DNA from: Clostridium sp. Marseille-P3244
GTDB lineage: Bacteria; Bacillota; Clostridia; Lachnospirales; Lachnospiraceae
Reading direction: 5' to 3'
Assembly: GCF_900120155.1 (NCBI RefSeq)
Contig: NZ_LT635549.1
Span: forward strand, 1,240,001 to 1,304,000
DNA length: 64,000 bases
This document shows, in pieces, positions 44,170-52,770 of the stretch (position 1 is the first letter of the stretch; each line of letters opens with the position of its first letter). The notes below the pieces were generated by a model. That model was not told the DNA's origin. It did no database searches and worked only from the letters and a program-made list of their open reading frames with translations. A program made the position numbers and the translations under genes.

Positions 44170-46760
44170 GCGAAATTTATTCCTTTACAGTAAACGGAGT
44201 TGAAAGAAGTACAGATCAGGAGAAACCGCTTCTGCGGTATCTGAGAGAAGATCTGCATCTGCATTCCGTCAAAGACGGATGCAGTGAAGGCGCCTGCGGA
44301 ACCTGTACGATCATCGTGGACGGCAGGGCAGTCAAGTCCTGCGTGCTCACCACAAAACGGGCGGCGGGGAAGAACATCCTGACGACAGAGGGACTCAGCG
44401 AGGAGGAGAAAGAGGCGTTTGTGTATGCTTTCGGCGCCTGCGGTTCCGTACAGTGCGGCTTCTGCATCCCGGGGATGGTGATGGCGGGAAAGGCGCTCAT
44501 CGATAAAGTGCCGGATCCCACAGAAGACGAGATCAAGGCGGCTCTGAAAGGAAATATCTGCCGCTGCACCGGATATAAGAAGATCATTGAAGGAATCCAG
44601 CTTACGGCAGCGATCCTCCGGGGAGACGCGCAGATAGAGGAAGACCTGGAAAAAGGTGACAACTATGGAGTAGGACAGCGGGCCTTCCGTCTGGACGTCA
44701 GAGAGAAGGTGCTGGGATACGGCGAATATACGGATGATGTTGAGATGGAGGGCATGGTGTACGCATCAGCCGTAAGGTCGAAATATCCCCGTGCCCGGGT
44801 GCTGGATATCCGTGCCGACAAAGCGCTGGCTCTTCCCGGCGTGCTTGCCGTGCTGACGGCGGAGGACGTGCCCCATAACAAAGTGGGACATCTCCAGCAG
44901 GACTGGGATGTGATGATCGCGAAAGGATCAGTGACCCGCTGCGTTGGCGATGCTATCTGTCTGGTGGTGGCGGAGACAAAGGATATCTTAAAAGAGGCCA
45001 AAGAGCTGGTGGAGATCGACTATGAAGAGCTGAAGCCGGTGACTTCCATTCAGGAGGCCATGGCCGAGGATGCCCCCAAAGTACATTCTGCCGGCAATCT
45101 CTGCCAGAAGCGCCACGTGACCAGGGGAGACGCGAAAACGGCCCTGGCAAACTCAAAATATGTGGTGACGAAGACGTACCGGACGCCGTTTACAGAGCAT
45201 GCGTTCCTGGAGCCGGAATGTGCGGTGGCATTCCCCTATAAGGACGGGATCAAGGTGTATTCTTCCGATCAGGGAGTGTACGATACCCGGCATGAGATCT
45301 CGATCATGTTCGGCTGGGACCCGGAGCGGATCGTGGTAGAAAACAAGCTGGTGGGCGGAGGATTCGGCGGCAAGGAAGACGTCTCCGCCCAGCATATCGC
45401 GGCGCTGGCCGCGTATAAAGTCCAGCGTCCTGTGAAGATCACATTCTCCAGACAGGAATCGATCAATTTCCATCCAAAGCGGCATGCCATGGAGGGCACA
45501 TTTACGCTGGGCTGTGATGAAAACGGAATATTTACGGGACTGGACTGCGAGATTTACTTTGACACCGGGGCATATGCGTCCCTGTGCGGTCCTGTCCTGG
45601 AGCGGGCTTGTACCCATTCTGTAGGGCCATACTGTTATCAGAATACAGATATCCGCGGATATGGCTATTATACAAATAATCCTCCGGCAGGGGCGTTCCG
45701 AGGCTTCGGCGTGTGCCAGAGCGAGTTCGCTCTGGAATCCAATATCAACCTTCTGGCGGAGATGGTAGGAATTTCTCCCTGGGAGATCCGTTACCGGAAT
45801 GCCATTGAGCCCGGAAAAGTGCTGCCGAACGGACAGATTGCGGACTGTTCCACCGCGCTCAAAGAGACGCTTCTGGCGGTGAAGGATGTGTATGAGAAGA
45901 ATCCGGGAAGAGCCGGGATCGCCTGCGCCATGAAGAACGCGGGCGTGGGTGTGGGTCTTCCGGACAAAGGCCGGGCAAAACTGAAAGTACACAACGGAAA
46001 AGTAGAACTGTACAGCGCCGCCTCTGATATCGGGCAGGGATGCGCCACTGTGTTTGTTCAGATGGTGGCAGAGACCACCGGGCTAGGGAGAGACAGGATT
46101 GTGAATATGGGAGCCAATTCAGAGGTGGCGCCTGATTCCGGAACTACGTCCGGGTCCCGTCAGACCCTGATCACCGGCGAGGCAGTGCGGATGGCAGCGG
46201 CGGATCTTAATAAGGCGCTCAAAGAGGCGGGAGGAAGCCTGGAAAAGCTGGAGGGCTGGGAGACATTTGCCGAATTCTTTGACCCAACAGACAAACTGGG
46301 CGCAGATGTCCCGAATCCGAAGAGCCATGTGGCTTATGGATTTGCCACTCATGTGGTAATTCTTGATGATGACGGGAAGGTAAAAGAAGTGTATGCGGCC
46401 CACGATTCCGGAAAAGTCGTGAACCCGATCTCCATCCAGGGACAGATCGAAGGCGGGGTGCTGATGGGACTGGGATACGCCCTGACAGAGGATTTCCCGC
46501 TGAAAGATGGCGTGCCCCAGGCAAAATACGGGACACTGGGACTGATGCGCGCGCCTCAGATACCGGATATCCACGCCATCTATGTGGAGAAAGAAGAGCT
46601 GTTGCCCTTTGCCTATGGCGCGAAGGGAATCGGAGAGATCGCGACGATTCCGACAGCTCCCGCAGTCCAGGGAGCGTACTATGCGAAAGATCATGTGCTC
46701 CGGACGAAACTTCCAATGGAAGATACCTTCTATTCAAAGAAAAAGAAGCCTGCAAAATGA
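44166..46760 (+). CDS. xdhD: Selenium-dependent xanthine dehydrogenase / molybdenum hydroxylase, fused [2Fe-2S] and Mo domains
   Basis: 864 residues. N-terminal [2Fe-2S] domains: CSEGACGTCTIIVDGRAVKSC and CGFCIPGM plus CRCTGY. From about 175 on, the molybdenum domain: GGGFGGKEDVSAQ, GAFRGFGVCQSEF, SDIGQGCATVFVQ and YGAKGIGEIATIP with the catalytic glutamate. No FAD domain, so electrons must go to a partner, perhaps YgfK. The fused layout and the adjoining yqeB/yqeC match the selenium-dependent xanthine dehydrogenase family (XdhD in E. coli). Substrate: xanthine, urate or a related purine, by inference. Confidence 0.92.
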   Translation: MSEIYSFTVNGVERSTDQEKPLLRYLREDLHLHSVKDGCSEGACGTCTIIVDGRAVKSCVLTTKRAAGKNILTTEGLSEEEKEAFVYAFGACGSVQCGFCIPGMVMAGKALIDKVPDPTEDEIKAALKGNICRCTGYKKIIEGIQLTAAILRGDAQIEEDLEKGDNYGVGQRAFRLDVREKVLGYGEYTDDVEMEGMVYASAVRSKYPRARVLDIRADKALALPGVLAVLTAEDVPHNKVGHLQQDWDVMIAKGSVTRCVGDAICLVVAETKDILKEAKELVEIDYEELKPVTSIQEAMAEDAPKVHSAGNLCQKRHVTRGDAKTALANSKYVVTKTYRTPFTEHAFLEPECAVAFPYKDGIKVYSSDQGVYDTRHEISIMFGWDPERIVVENKLVGGGFGGKEDVSAQHIAALAAYKVQRPVKITFSRQESINFHPKRHAMEGTFTLGCDENGIFTGLDCEIYFDTGAYASLCGPVLERACTHSVGPYCYQNTDIRGYGYYTNNPPAGAFRGFGVCQSEFALESNINLLAEMVGISPWEIRYRNAIEPGKVLPNGQIADCSTALKETLLAVKDVYEKNPGRAGIACAMKNAGVGVGLPDKGRAKLKVHNGKVELYSAASDIGQGCATVFVQMVAETTGLGRDRIVNMGANSEVAPDSGTTSGSRQTLITGEAVRMAAADLNKALKEAGGSLEKLEGWETFAEFFDPTDKLGADVPNPKSHVAYGFATHVVILDDDGKVKEVYAAHDSGKVVNPISIQGQIEGGVLMGLGYALTEDFPLKDGVPQAKYGTLGLMRAPQIPDIHAIYVEKEELLPFAYGAKGIGEIATIPTAPAVQGAYYAKDHVLRTKLPMEDTFYSKKKKPAK

Positions 46761-46844
46761 CCGGCGGTGAGTTGACAGTAATCGGCAGCGGGAATGGATG
46801 AAATCCAGGAAACCGGTGGAACAGCTGTGAGAGAGGATGAGAAG

Positions 46845-47237
46845 ATGAACGGGAAGGAGAACACAGCCGACCTGGGACAGAAAAAATTGAATATGCCGGA
46901 CAACATCCGTCCCCGGCTGAAGGTACAGCTGGCCGGTATGGAATCTTTTTTTGGCCCGGGCGTCAGGACACTTCTCAAAGGGATAAGGCGGGAGGGATCC
47001 GTGCGCGAGGCATGCGAGAAGATGGGAATGTCTTACAGCAAAGGCAGGAGGATCATTGAGCGTGCGGAGCGAGAGCTGGGTTTTACGATCATAGAACGCA
47101 GCCATGGAGGAAAAAATGGAGGCGGCGCAATGCTCAGTGAAAAAGGAGCTCTGCTGCTGGAGCGTTATGAACAATTTGAACAGGAACTTGATCAGATCGC
47201 GGAGGAAAAATACAGAGAAATATTTGTGGATTTTTAA
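46845..47237 (+). CDS. ModE-like winged-helix regulator
   Basis: About 130 residues from ATG 46845 (GAGAGGAT upstream); an in-frame ATG at 46794 is possible. The HTH domain is RPRLKVQLAGMESFFGPGVRTLLKGIRREGSVREACEKMGMSYSKGRRIIERAERELGFTIIERS, the N-terminal DNA-binding part of ModE/LysR type. The molybdate-binding TOBE domains of full ModE are missing. It sits between the molybdenum hydroxylase and modABC and probably represses modABC. Confidence 0.88.
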   Translation: MNGKENTADLGQKKLNMPDNIRPRLKVQLAGMESFFGPGVRTLLKGIRREGSVREACEKMGMSYSKGRRIIERAERELGFTIIERSHGGKNGGGAMLSEKGALLLERYEQFEQELDQIAEEKYREIFVDF

Positions 47238-47303
47238 AATGGGGATGTAACGGTGTGGCAGGAGTGGAACAGGAAGACCGGTATCCTGCCACAATTTTTA
47301 AAT

Positions 47304-47336
47304 TCGATTGCTTTTGAAAAAACAATCGAGTATACT
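47304..47336 (+). promoter_or_regulatory. modABC promoter embedded in a palindromic operator
   Basis: TTGCTT at 47308-47313, 17-base spacer, TATACT at 47331-47336. The palindrome TCGATTG-12-CAATCGA (47304-47329) covers the -35 box and most of the spacer, as a repressor operator would. The ModE-like gene 67 bases upstream is the obvious candidate protein. Confidence 0.75.
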
Positions 47337-47403
47337 TTAAGGTAACAGCAAAAAGGACAGAGAAGATGAAAAGAGAAAATGTAAAAGTCAAGGAGGAAAA
47401 GTA

Positions 47404-48288
47404 ATGAAGAAACGAATTTTAGCGGCAATGACGGCGGCAGTCCTGGTATTTTCAATGGCGGGCTGTTCAGGCGGAAGCAGTGACGCCGGGGAGGACAGCG
47501 GCGGCACGACAGAGGAAAATGCCGCAGCAGAGGAAGAGGAGACAGAGATCCAGGTATTTATTGCTGCAAGTCTGAATACAGTGATGGAAGAGCTGGCAGA
47601 AATATATAATGAGGATCATCCGAATGTAAAGATCACTTACAATCCGGACAGTTCCGGAACGCTCCTGACGCAGATCCAGGAAGGATATGAGTGTGATATT
47701 TTCTTCTCCGCGGCCCAGAAACAGATGGATGACCTGGAAGCAGACGGCCTGATGGTAGAAGGAACAAGAGCAGATGTGGTGAATAATCAGGTTGTTGTCG
47801 TAACATTAAAAGACAGCGGAACCAAGGTGACAGGACTGGAGAATCTGGGAGATGCGGAGAGTATCGCCCTTGCGGGCGGCAGCGTGCCTGTGGGCAGGTA
47901 TACCAGACAGGCTCTGATCAGTCTGGGGATTCTTCCGGAGACAGACGATCCCGCATCTATTACGACAGAGGAAATATCTGAGGCCCTCGGCGGCGTGGAG
48001 ATCAGCGAACAGGACAATGTGAGCAAGGTTCTTTCAGCGGTAGTGGAAGGGTCCTGTGAGGTCGGCACCACCTATTATTCTGATACATATGGATATGAGG
48101 AAGATCTTCAGATCCTGCAGACGGTAAGTTATGATCTGACCGGCAACGTCATCTATCCCATCGCCCGTGTGATAAATGAGGAAGCGGATGATGCGCAGAC
48201 AGCGGCGGCCGAGGATTTCCTTGCATTCATACTTTCCGATGAAGCGAAGGAGATATTTGAATCCTATTATTTTGACACAGACGTATAA
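47404..48288 (+). CDS. modA: Molybdate ABC transporter, substrate-binding lipoprotein
   Basis: 294 residues. Lipoprotein signal MKKRILAAMTAAVLVFSMAGC with lipobox Cys near 21, a Thr/Glu-rich linker, and the ModA domain (VFIAASLNTVMEELAEIYN, SSGTLLTQIQEGYECDIFFSAAQKQMD, IALAGGSVPVGRYTRQAL). It captures molybdate (or tungstate) outside the cell for ModB. AAGGAGGAAAAG precedes the ATG. Supports the molybdenum hydroxylases encoded upstream. Confidence 0.94.
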   Translation: MKKRILAAMTAAVLVFSMAGCSGGSSDAGEDSGGTTEENAAAEEEETEIQVFIAASLNTVMEELAEIYNEDHPNVKITYNPDSSGTLLTQIQEGYECDIFFSAAQKQMDDLEADGLMVEGTRADVVNNQVVVVTLKDSGTKVTGLENLGDAESIALAGGSVPVGRYTRQALISLGILPETDDPASITTEEISEALGGVEISEQDNVSKVLSAVVEGSCEVGTTYYSDTYGYEEDLQILQTVSYDLTGNVIYPIARVINEEADDAQTAAAEDFLAFILSDEAKEIFESYYFDTDV

Positions 48289-48308
48289 GAACCGTACAGA
48301 GGAAGGTT

Positions 48309-49013
48309 ATGGAAGAAGTTATACAGATTTTGAAGGAACTGGACTGGAGTCCCCTGGTTATTTCACTGAAAACAGGGGTCGTGGCCACGATTATTTCGTT
48401 CTTCCTGGGGATTTTTGCGGCCCGGAAAGTCGTGAAGGCATCGCCGGGGAAAAAGGCAGTCGTTGACGGCATACTTACGCTTCCCATGGTGCTTCCGCCC
48501 ACAGTGGCGGGATTCTTCCTGCTTCTGCTGTTCAGCCGGAGAAGACCGCTGGGAGAATTTCTCTTCGACGAATTCGGGTTCAAAGTGGTGCAGACCTGGC
48601 TGGGATGTGTCATAGCGGCTACGGTGATCGCATTTCCGCTGATGTACAGAAATGCCAGGGCAGCCATGGAACAGATCGATATGAATCTGATCTATGCAGG
48701 GCGGACACTGGGAATGTCGGATACAAAGATTTTCTGGAAGATCATTGTGCCTACAGCCGGCCCGGGGATCGCGTCAGGGACGATCCTTACCTTTGCCAGA
48801 GCGCTGGGTGAATATGGCGCGACTTCTATGCTGGCCGGGAATATTCCGGGGAAAACAGGTACCATTTCCCAGAAGATCGCCATGGTCATTCAGGATGGAG
48901 ATTATCTGACCGCGGGGATCTGGGTCGCGATCGTTATGGTTATCGCCTTTGTGATTATTTTCCTGATGAATCTGATTTCAGGCAGGAAGATGAAACATAT
49001 CGGGAGGTGGTAG
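48309..49013 (+). CDS. modB: Molybdate ABC transporter, permease
   Basis: 234 residues with about five to six membrane segments and the permease loop EYGATSMLAGNIPGKTGTI near residue 160, typical of ModB, where the coupling helix contacts ModC. GGAAGGTT precedes the ATG. Confidence 0.94.
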   Translation: MEEVIQILKELDWSPLVISLKTGVVATIISFFLGIFAARKVVKASPGKKAVVDGILTLPMVLPPTVAGFFLLLLFSRRRPLGEFLFDEFGFKVVQTWLGCVIAATVIAFPLMYRNARAAMEQIDMNLIYAGRTLGMSDTKIFWKIIVPTAGPGIASGTILTFARALGEYGATSMLAGNIPGKTGTISQKIAMVIQDGDYLTAGIWVAIVMVIAFVIIFLMNLISGRKMKHIGRW

Positions 49014-49016
49014 GCC

Positions 49017-50072
49017 ATGTCTGTAAAGGTTGAGATCCGCCGGAAGCTGGACAGTTTCCGGCTGGATATCTGTTTTCAGAGTGATTCCCGGCGTATCGGC
49101 ATACTGGGCGCGTCCGGGTGCGGAAAAAGCATGACCCTCAAAAGCATTGCCGGCATCGAGACGCCGGACGAAGGGCACATTGAGGTGGAAGGGCGCACAT
49201 TGTTTGACAAAGCAGGAAAGATCAATCTAAAGCCTCAGAAGAGAAATGTGGGTTATCTGTTCCAGAATTATGCCCTGTTTCCTACCATGACGGTGGAGAA
49301 AAATATTGCGGCCGGTCTGAAGGGAGGCAAACAGGAGACAGAAACCAGAGTGAAGGAAATGGTGGAAAAATTCCAGCTGAACGGCCTGGAAAAACGCCTT
49401 CCGGGACAGCTTTCGGGAGGTCAGCAGCAGAGAGTGGCCCTTGCCCGGATCATGGCCTATGAACCGGACGTGATCCTCCTGGATGAACCGTTTTCTGCAT
49501 TGGATATGCACCTGAAAGATCAGCTTCAGCAGCAGCTGATCCGGATGCTGGAAGGCTATGAAGGGACGGTTATCATGGTATCCCATAACCGGGATGAAGT
49601 ATACCGGTTCAGCGAAGAACTGCTGATCATTGATCAGGGCAGCATTGCGGCAGCAGGACGGACAGAAGAGATTTTTGCGAATCCGGTAAGCCGGGAGGCT
49701 GCAAGACTGACCGGATGTAAAAATCTTTCCCGGGCAGTGCGCAGAGATGCCCATACAGTTGAGGCTGTGGACTGGGGGATCTGCCTGCATACTCATTCTG
49801 AGATCCCGGAGTATACAGAATGGCTCGGATACCGGGCCCATGATATTATCCCTGTATGGGGAAAACGGGGCGAGAATATGATCCGGTTTGATCTGGAGAG
49901 CAGCGCGGTGTTACCTTTTGAACAAAATTACTATATCAGACCTGAAATGACAGGTGAAGATGCACAGATGATCTGTTGGTTTGTGCAGCGGGAAAAGGGG
50001 GATGAACTGAAGAAGAAAGGAATGCCGGATTATCTTGAATTCAAGGAAGATAAAATACTGTTTCTGAAATAA
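49017..50072 (+). CDS. modC: Molybdate ABC transporter, ATP-binding protein
   Basis: 351 residues. Walker A GASGCGKSMTLK near residue 33, Q-loop YLFQNYALFPTM, signature LSGGQQQRVALARIMAYEPDVILLDEPF containing Walker B, and the H-loop VSHNRDE. The C-terminal ~120 residues resemble a TOBE-like regulatory region. Begins three bases after modB. It powers molybdate import. Confidence 0.94.
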   Translation: MSVKVEIRRKLDSFRLDICFQSDSRRIGILGASGCGKSMTLKSIAGIETPDEGHIEVEGRTLFDKAGKINLKPQKRNVGYLFQNYALFPTMTVEKNIAAGLKGGKQETETRVKEMVEKFQLNGLEKRLPGQLSGGQQQRVALARIMAYEPDVILLDEPFSALDMHLKDQLQQQLIRMLEGYEGTVIMVSHNRDEVYRFSEELLIIDQGSIAAAGRTEEIFANPVSREAARLTGCKNLSRAVRRDAHTVEAVDWGICLHTHSEIPEYTEWLGYRAHDIIPVWGKRGENMIRFDLESSAVLPFEQNYYIRPEMTGEDAQMICWFVQREKGDELKKKGMPDYLEFKEDKILFLK

Positions 50073-50132
50073 AAACAAAATAAAAACAGAACCCGTATAA
50101 GGAGATCTGTTCAAAGCTTCTTAGGCGAAGTC

Positions 50133-50171
50133 CGATGGCTGTGCATGCAATAGCTGTATGTACAGCCATCG
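50133..50171 (+). terminator. Terminator of modABC
   Basis: CGATGGCTGT at 50133-50142 pairs with ACAGCCATCG at 50162-50171; TCTTCTTATT follows. Moderate. Confidence 0.65.
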
Positions 50172-50241
50172 TCTTCTTATTATCATGTTTACAGGATAGC
50201 AGAGAAATGTGAATCGGCTGTGACAATATATGGAAGAAATC

Positions 50242-50583
50242 TTAAACATTCTTAAAATTAGATAAAGAGTCCGATTTCTCATTTTTTACTGTGCTCATCA
50301 TTCCCTTCAAAGCAGTGTTCCATCGCTTCTGCTCAGAGGTATAATTCTCGACCAGCCATTCGATCGCCTGGTCCATTCCGTCCTCTGTGAGGGGAAATGT
50401 CGCGCTTTGCCGTTCTTCTGCCGGCGTCTGTTCAAAACACCATGGTTCGGGATAGATAAAAACTGTGAAGGTCGTACTGTTCTTTCCGTCATCCCCAAGG
50501 AATAAATAGCGCATGCCATTATGGCTCCCGGAGAAGGGTTCTTTTTTTAATCCGGCTACAGGGATCAGTCTTTTGTCGATCAT
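50242..50583 (-). CDS. Conserved hypothetical protein
   Basis: 113 residues, cytoplasmic, no signal peptide. It begins MIDKRLIPVAGLKKEPFSGSHNGMRYLFLGDD and contains FTVFIYPEPWCFEQTP and a C-terminal Lys/Ser-rich end. I do not recognise the family. GGAAGAT precedes the ATG. It lies 41 bases downstream of the interrupted substrate-binding protein gene on the same strand, so it may have been in the same operon before the integration. Confidence 0.6.
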   Translation of the reverse strand: MIDKRLIPVAGLKKEPFSGSHNGMRYLFLGDDGKNSTTFTVFIYPEPWCFEQTPAEERQSATFPLTEDGMDQAIEWLVENYTSEQKRWNTALKGMMSTVKNEKSDSLSNFKNV

Positions 50584-50624
50584 ACAGAATCTTCCTTTCG
50601 TATAAAAGGTACAGAAATATTATA

Positions 50625-51065
50625 TCACTGCGCCGCGATCTCCGCAAATTCTGTTGTGACGAGATCTTCATAAGGCACCCGCTCTTCCAGCTCTCCTGCG
50701 GTTTCCAGGATATCCTGCAGCAGATCAAAGCTGCTTTCTTCAAAAATCAGGTCGCTCTTCCATGTTTCCTGGTCATAGTACCGTGTCACAATAGTAGTGA
50801 TTGTTTCCAGATCTGTTTCCGGGAACTGGGGCTCAATGACAGCGGCAATCTCTTCCGGAGTATGAGACTGTACGTAATCCATCCCTTTCTGCAGCGCGTT
50901 GGTGAATCCCTGGATAATGTCAGGATTTTCGCCGATATAGCTTTCTTTTGCGCTGAACGCGGTGTAGGGGACAAAGCCGCTGTCCTCGCCCAGAGAGGCG
51001 ACGACATAGCCCTTGCCCTCAGACTCCAGGGAAGTGGCGCCGGGTTCAAATTCAACTGAGCGCAA
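50625..51065 (-). pseudogene. ABC transporter substrate-binding protein (SsuA/NMT1 family), 5' part removed by integration
   Basis: The frame encodes 146 residues equal to the C-terminal half of a taurine/nitrate/thiamine precursor type binding protein: FEPGATSLESEGKGYVVASLGEDSGFVPYTAF, then NPDIIQGFTNALQKGMDYVQ and a C-terminal helix pair. There is no signal peptide; the frame begins where the serine recombinase gene of the element ends. The missing first half should lie at the other end of the element, outside the window. A TTG at 51065 could act as start, but no function for the fragment is likely. Confidence 0.85.
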
Positions 51066-51080
51066 TTAATTACCGCACCC
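51055..51080. other. Candidate attachment-site junction of the integrative element
   Basis: The host reading frame of the substrate-binding protein and the stop codon of the serine recombinase meet here within a few bases (recombinase TAA at 51066-51068, host frame from 51065). The exact core needs the other end of the element, which is not in the window. Confidence 0.6.
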
Positions 51081-52436
51081 AAAAGGCATAAAATTAATAG
51101 ATTCTATTTTGTGGGTTTCTTTGTTCAGAACGATCTCCTTCACGACTTTTTTCCAGAAGGCATTTTTGTGTTCCGGATCAAGGGCATTATAAATGTCGAT
51201 CCAATTTCCGGAGAGCATTTTGACAATATGCTCATAATCCGCGGCTGTTTCTTTTTGTCTCTGAAGCTCATCTCTGAGCTGCGTTTCCAAAGCCTCATAC
51301 TGACGGTCATATTCCTGTTCAGATATACGTCCTTTCATGTAGATGTTGTTCAGCCGGTTCATTTCCGCCCGGATGCGAGGCTCCGGATCCTCTTTCTTTT
51401 TTGGATTTCCTCCGTTCCTGATGGTGTACATCTTCCGGTTGAGCTCCGACTTGATGTGATGGGTTATGTACTCTTCGACAGTAGACTCAGAGATGCATAT
51501 TCCCCGGGGATGCTGATCGAACTTCCGGGAGCAGCGGTAACGCTTATACCGGGAGACAGATCCGTCTTTACATTTGTGGGTCTTTACAAATCCGGTCATC
51601 GTGGCGCCGCAGTAAGGACACTTCATGAGCTGGCTGAAGATATACGGCTCATTTGATGTGTGAAAGGTACGTGCGGAGGTAGTTTCCTGGATAAAGCGGA
51701 ACTGCTCCGGTGTGATATATGGCTCGCAGTAATTGTGATCATCGCCGCGCCAGCCGCAGTACACCTCTTTTTTGGTAAACTTATCCATCGCTTGGGCGGA
51801 TGGGGCGCGATCGCCATATACGTCCCGGATATAGTTGATCGCCTTGCGTTTCGACAGGCTTCCCAGGTACTGCCGAAAGTATTCCTCTACAATTTCGGAT
51901 TCTTCCGGGTTCTTTTGAAGCTTCTTATTCACCGTCATGTATCCGAACGGAGGTTTCCCGGTGATCAGTTCCCCATTTCTCCGCTTATGCTCGAACACCA
52001 CCTTGATACGCTCACTTGTCCGGTCTGACTCATTCTGGGCCACTGCCAGCATGATATTGATCTTAAGCTGGCCGTCCGCCGTGGACGTGTCGTAATCCTC
52101 CAAGATCGTCTTCCAGTTGCAATGATGCTGTTCCAGGATCGCCTGTGTGTTGTGGTAGTCCCGGACGTTCCGGAACCATCGATCCAGCTTTGTCACCAGG
52201 ATCAGGTCTATTTTGTCTTTCTGGACATCTGAAAGAAGCCGCTGAAAGTCTTTCCGGTTCTGCAGCTTCTTCCGGGCAGTCAAACCCTCATCAGCATAAT
52301 AATCGACGATCTCATATCCGTGGGAAGTGGCATACTCTGTCAGCAGTTCCTTCTGCGTATCCAGAGACAGACCATTTTCAACCTGGATATCCGTGGACAC
52401 ACGATCGTAAATGGCGCACCGGATCCTTTTTTCCAT
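51066..52436 (-). CDS. Serine site-specific recombinase (integrase)
   Basis: 456 residues. N-terminal resolvase domain AIYDRVSTDIQVENGLSLDTQKELL with the nucleophile Ser near residue 14, then LVTKLDRWFRNVRDY. The middle is the Recombinase domain (YFRQYLGSLSKRKAINYI) and a zinc ribbon (CPYCGATMTGF ... CSRKFDQHPRG). The C-terminal part is a coiled coil (ELQRQKETAADYEHI). It is the expected integrase for the element that begins here and would act at attP/attB sites near 51066. AAGGAGATGATAGC precedes the ATG. Confidence 0.93.
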   Translation of the reverse strand: MEKRIRCAIYDRVSTDIQVENGLSLDTQKELLTEYATSHGYEIVDYYADEGLTARKKLQNRKDFQRLLSDVQKDKIDLILVTKLDRWFRNVRDYHNTQAILEQHHCNWKTILEDYDTSTADGQLKINIMLAVAQNESDRTSERIKVVFEHKRRNGELITGKPPFGYMTVNKKLQKNPEESEIVEEYFRQYLGSLSKRKAINYIRDVYGDRAPSAQAMDKFTKKEVYCGWRGDDHNYCEPYITPEQFRFIQETTSARTFHTSNEPYIFSQLMKCPYCGATMTGFVKTHKCKDGSVSRYKRYRCSRKFDQHPRGICISESTVEEYITHHIKSELNRKMYTIRNGGNPKKKEDPEPRIRAEMNRLNNIYMKGRISEQEYDRQYEALETQLRDELQRQKETAADYEHIVKMLSGNWIDIYNALDPEHKNAFWKKVVKEIVLNKETHKIESINFMPFGCGN

Positions 52437-52625
52437 GCTATCATCTCCTTATTCATTTGTATGTTTCAAACCGTGTTCCTACGCAGGAAACGGCGATACA
52501 AAATAACAGCCGGACAATGAACGGATGTTCTGGATTGTGTCGGCTGCCCGAAGATGATACAATATTCCTGTCAAGAAGGTATCTCTTCGGAGATCATCTC
52601 CGTCCGATGTTGGCGCATCGGGCGG

Positions 52626-52653
52626 TTGACTTTTCGGGTACATTTGCTATAAT
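52626..52653 (+). promoter_or_regulatory. Promoter for an antisense RNA to the small toxin gene
   Basis: TTGACT at 52626-52631, 16-base spacer, TATAAT at 52648-52653 on the plus strand, facing the 3' end of the small toxin gene. No open reading frame follows. The rest of 52437-52625 holds a short palindrome, GGAGATCATCTCC at 52589-52601, and nothing else I can support. Confidence 0.7.
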
Positions 52654-52659
52654 GTACTT

Positions 52660-52770
52660 AACAGGATAGCCGGAAGATAGATGAAGCCTATCCGCTCCGG
52701 TGCAAAGTTAACAGTTACTAAAAAGCAAGCTGCCTACTCCGGCCAAGAGACAAGGCGGCTTGCTTATTTT
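52660..52770 (+). ncRNA. Candidate antisense RNA (type I antitoxin, RatA-like)
   Basis: A transcript from about 52660 would run about 110 nt and end at the hairpin 52723-52765 followed by ATTTTCT. It has no supported reading frame. Its 3' end overlaps the stop codon and 3' end of the minus-strand toxin mRNA, the arrangement seen in txpA/ratA type I systems. Both ends are predictions from sequence. Confidence 0.55.
52723..52768. terminator. Bidirectional terminator shared by the toxin mRNA and the antisense RNA
   Basis: AAGCAAGCTGCC at 52723-52734 pairs with GGCGGCTTGCTT at 52754-52765. The minus strand ends in a T-tract (plus-strand A-run before 52723), the plus strand in ATTTTCT. The toxin stop codon lies in the stem. 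Confidence 0.75.

Noticed and set aside
44166..46760. Selenocysteine codon in the molybdenum hydroxylase or YgfK
   Set aside because: No in-frame TGA interrupts either gene; selenium in this family is in the cofactor, not as selenocysteine.
52443..52600. Insertion sequence ends beside the serine recombinase
   Set aside because: No transposase frame and no matching terminal inverted repeats; the recombinase is of the integrase type.
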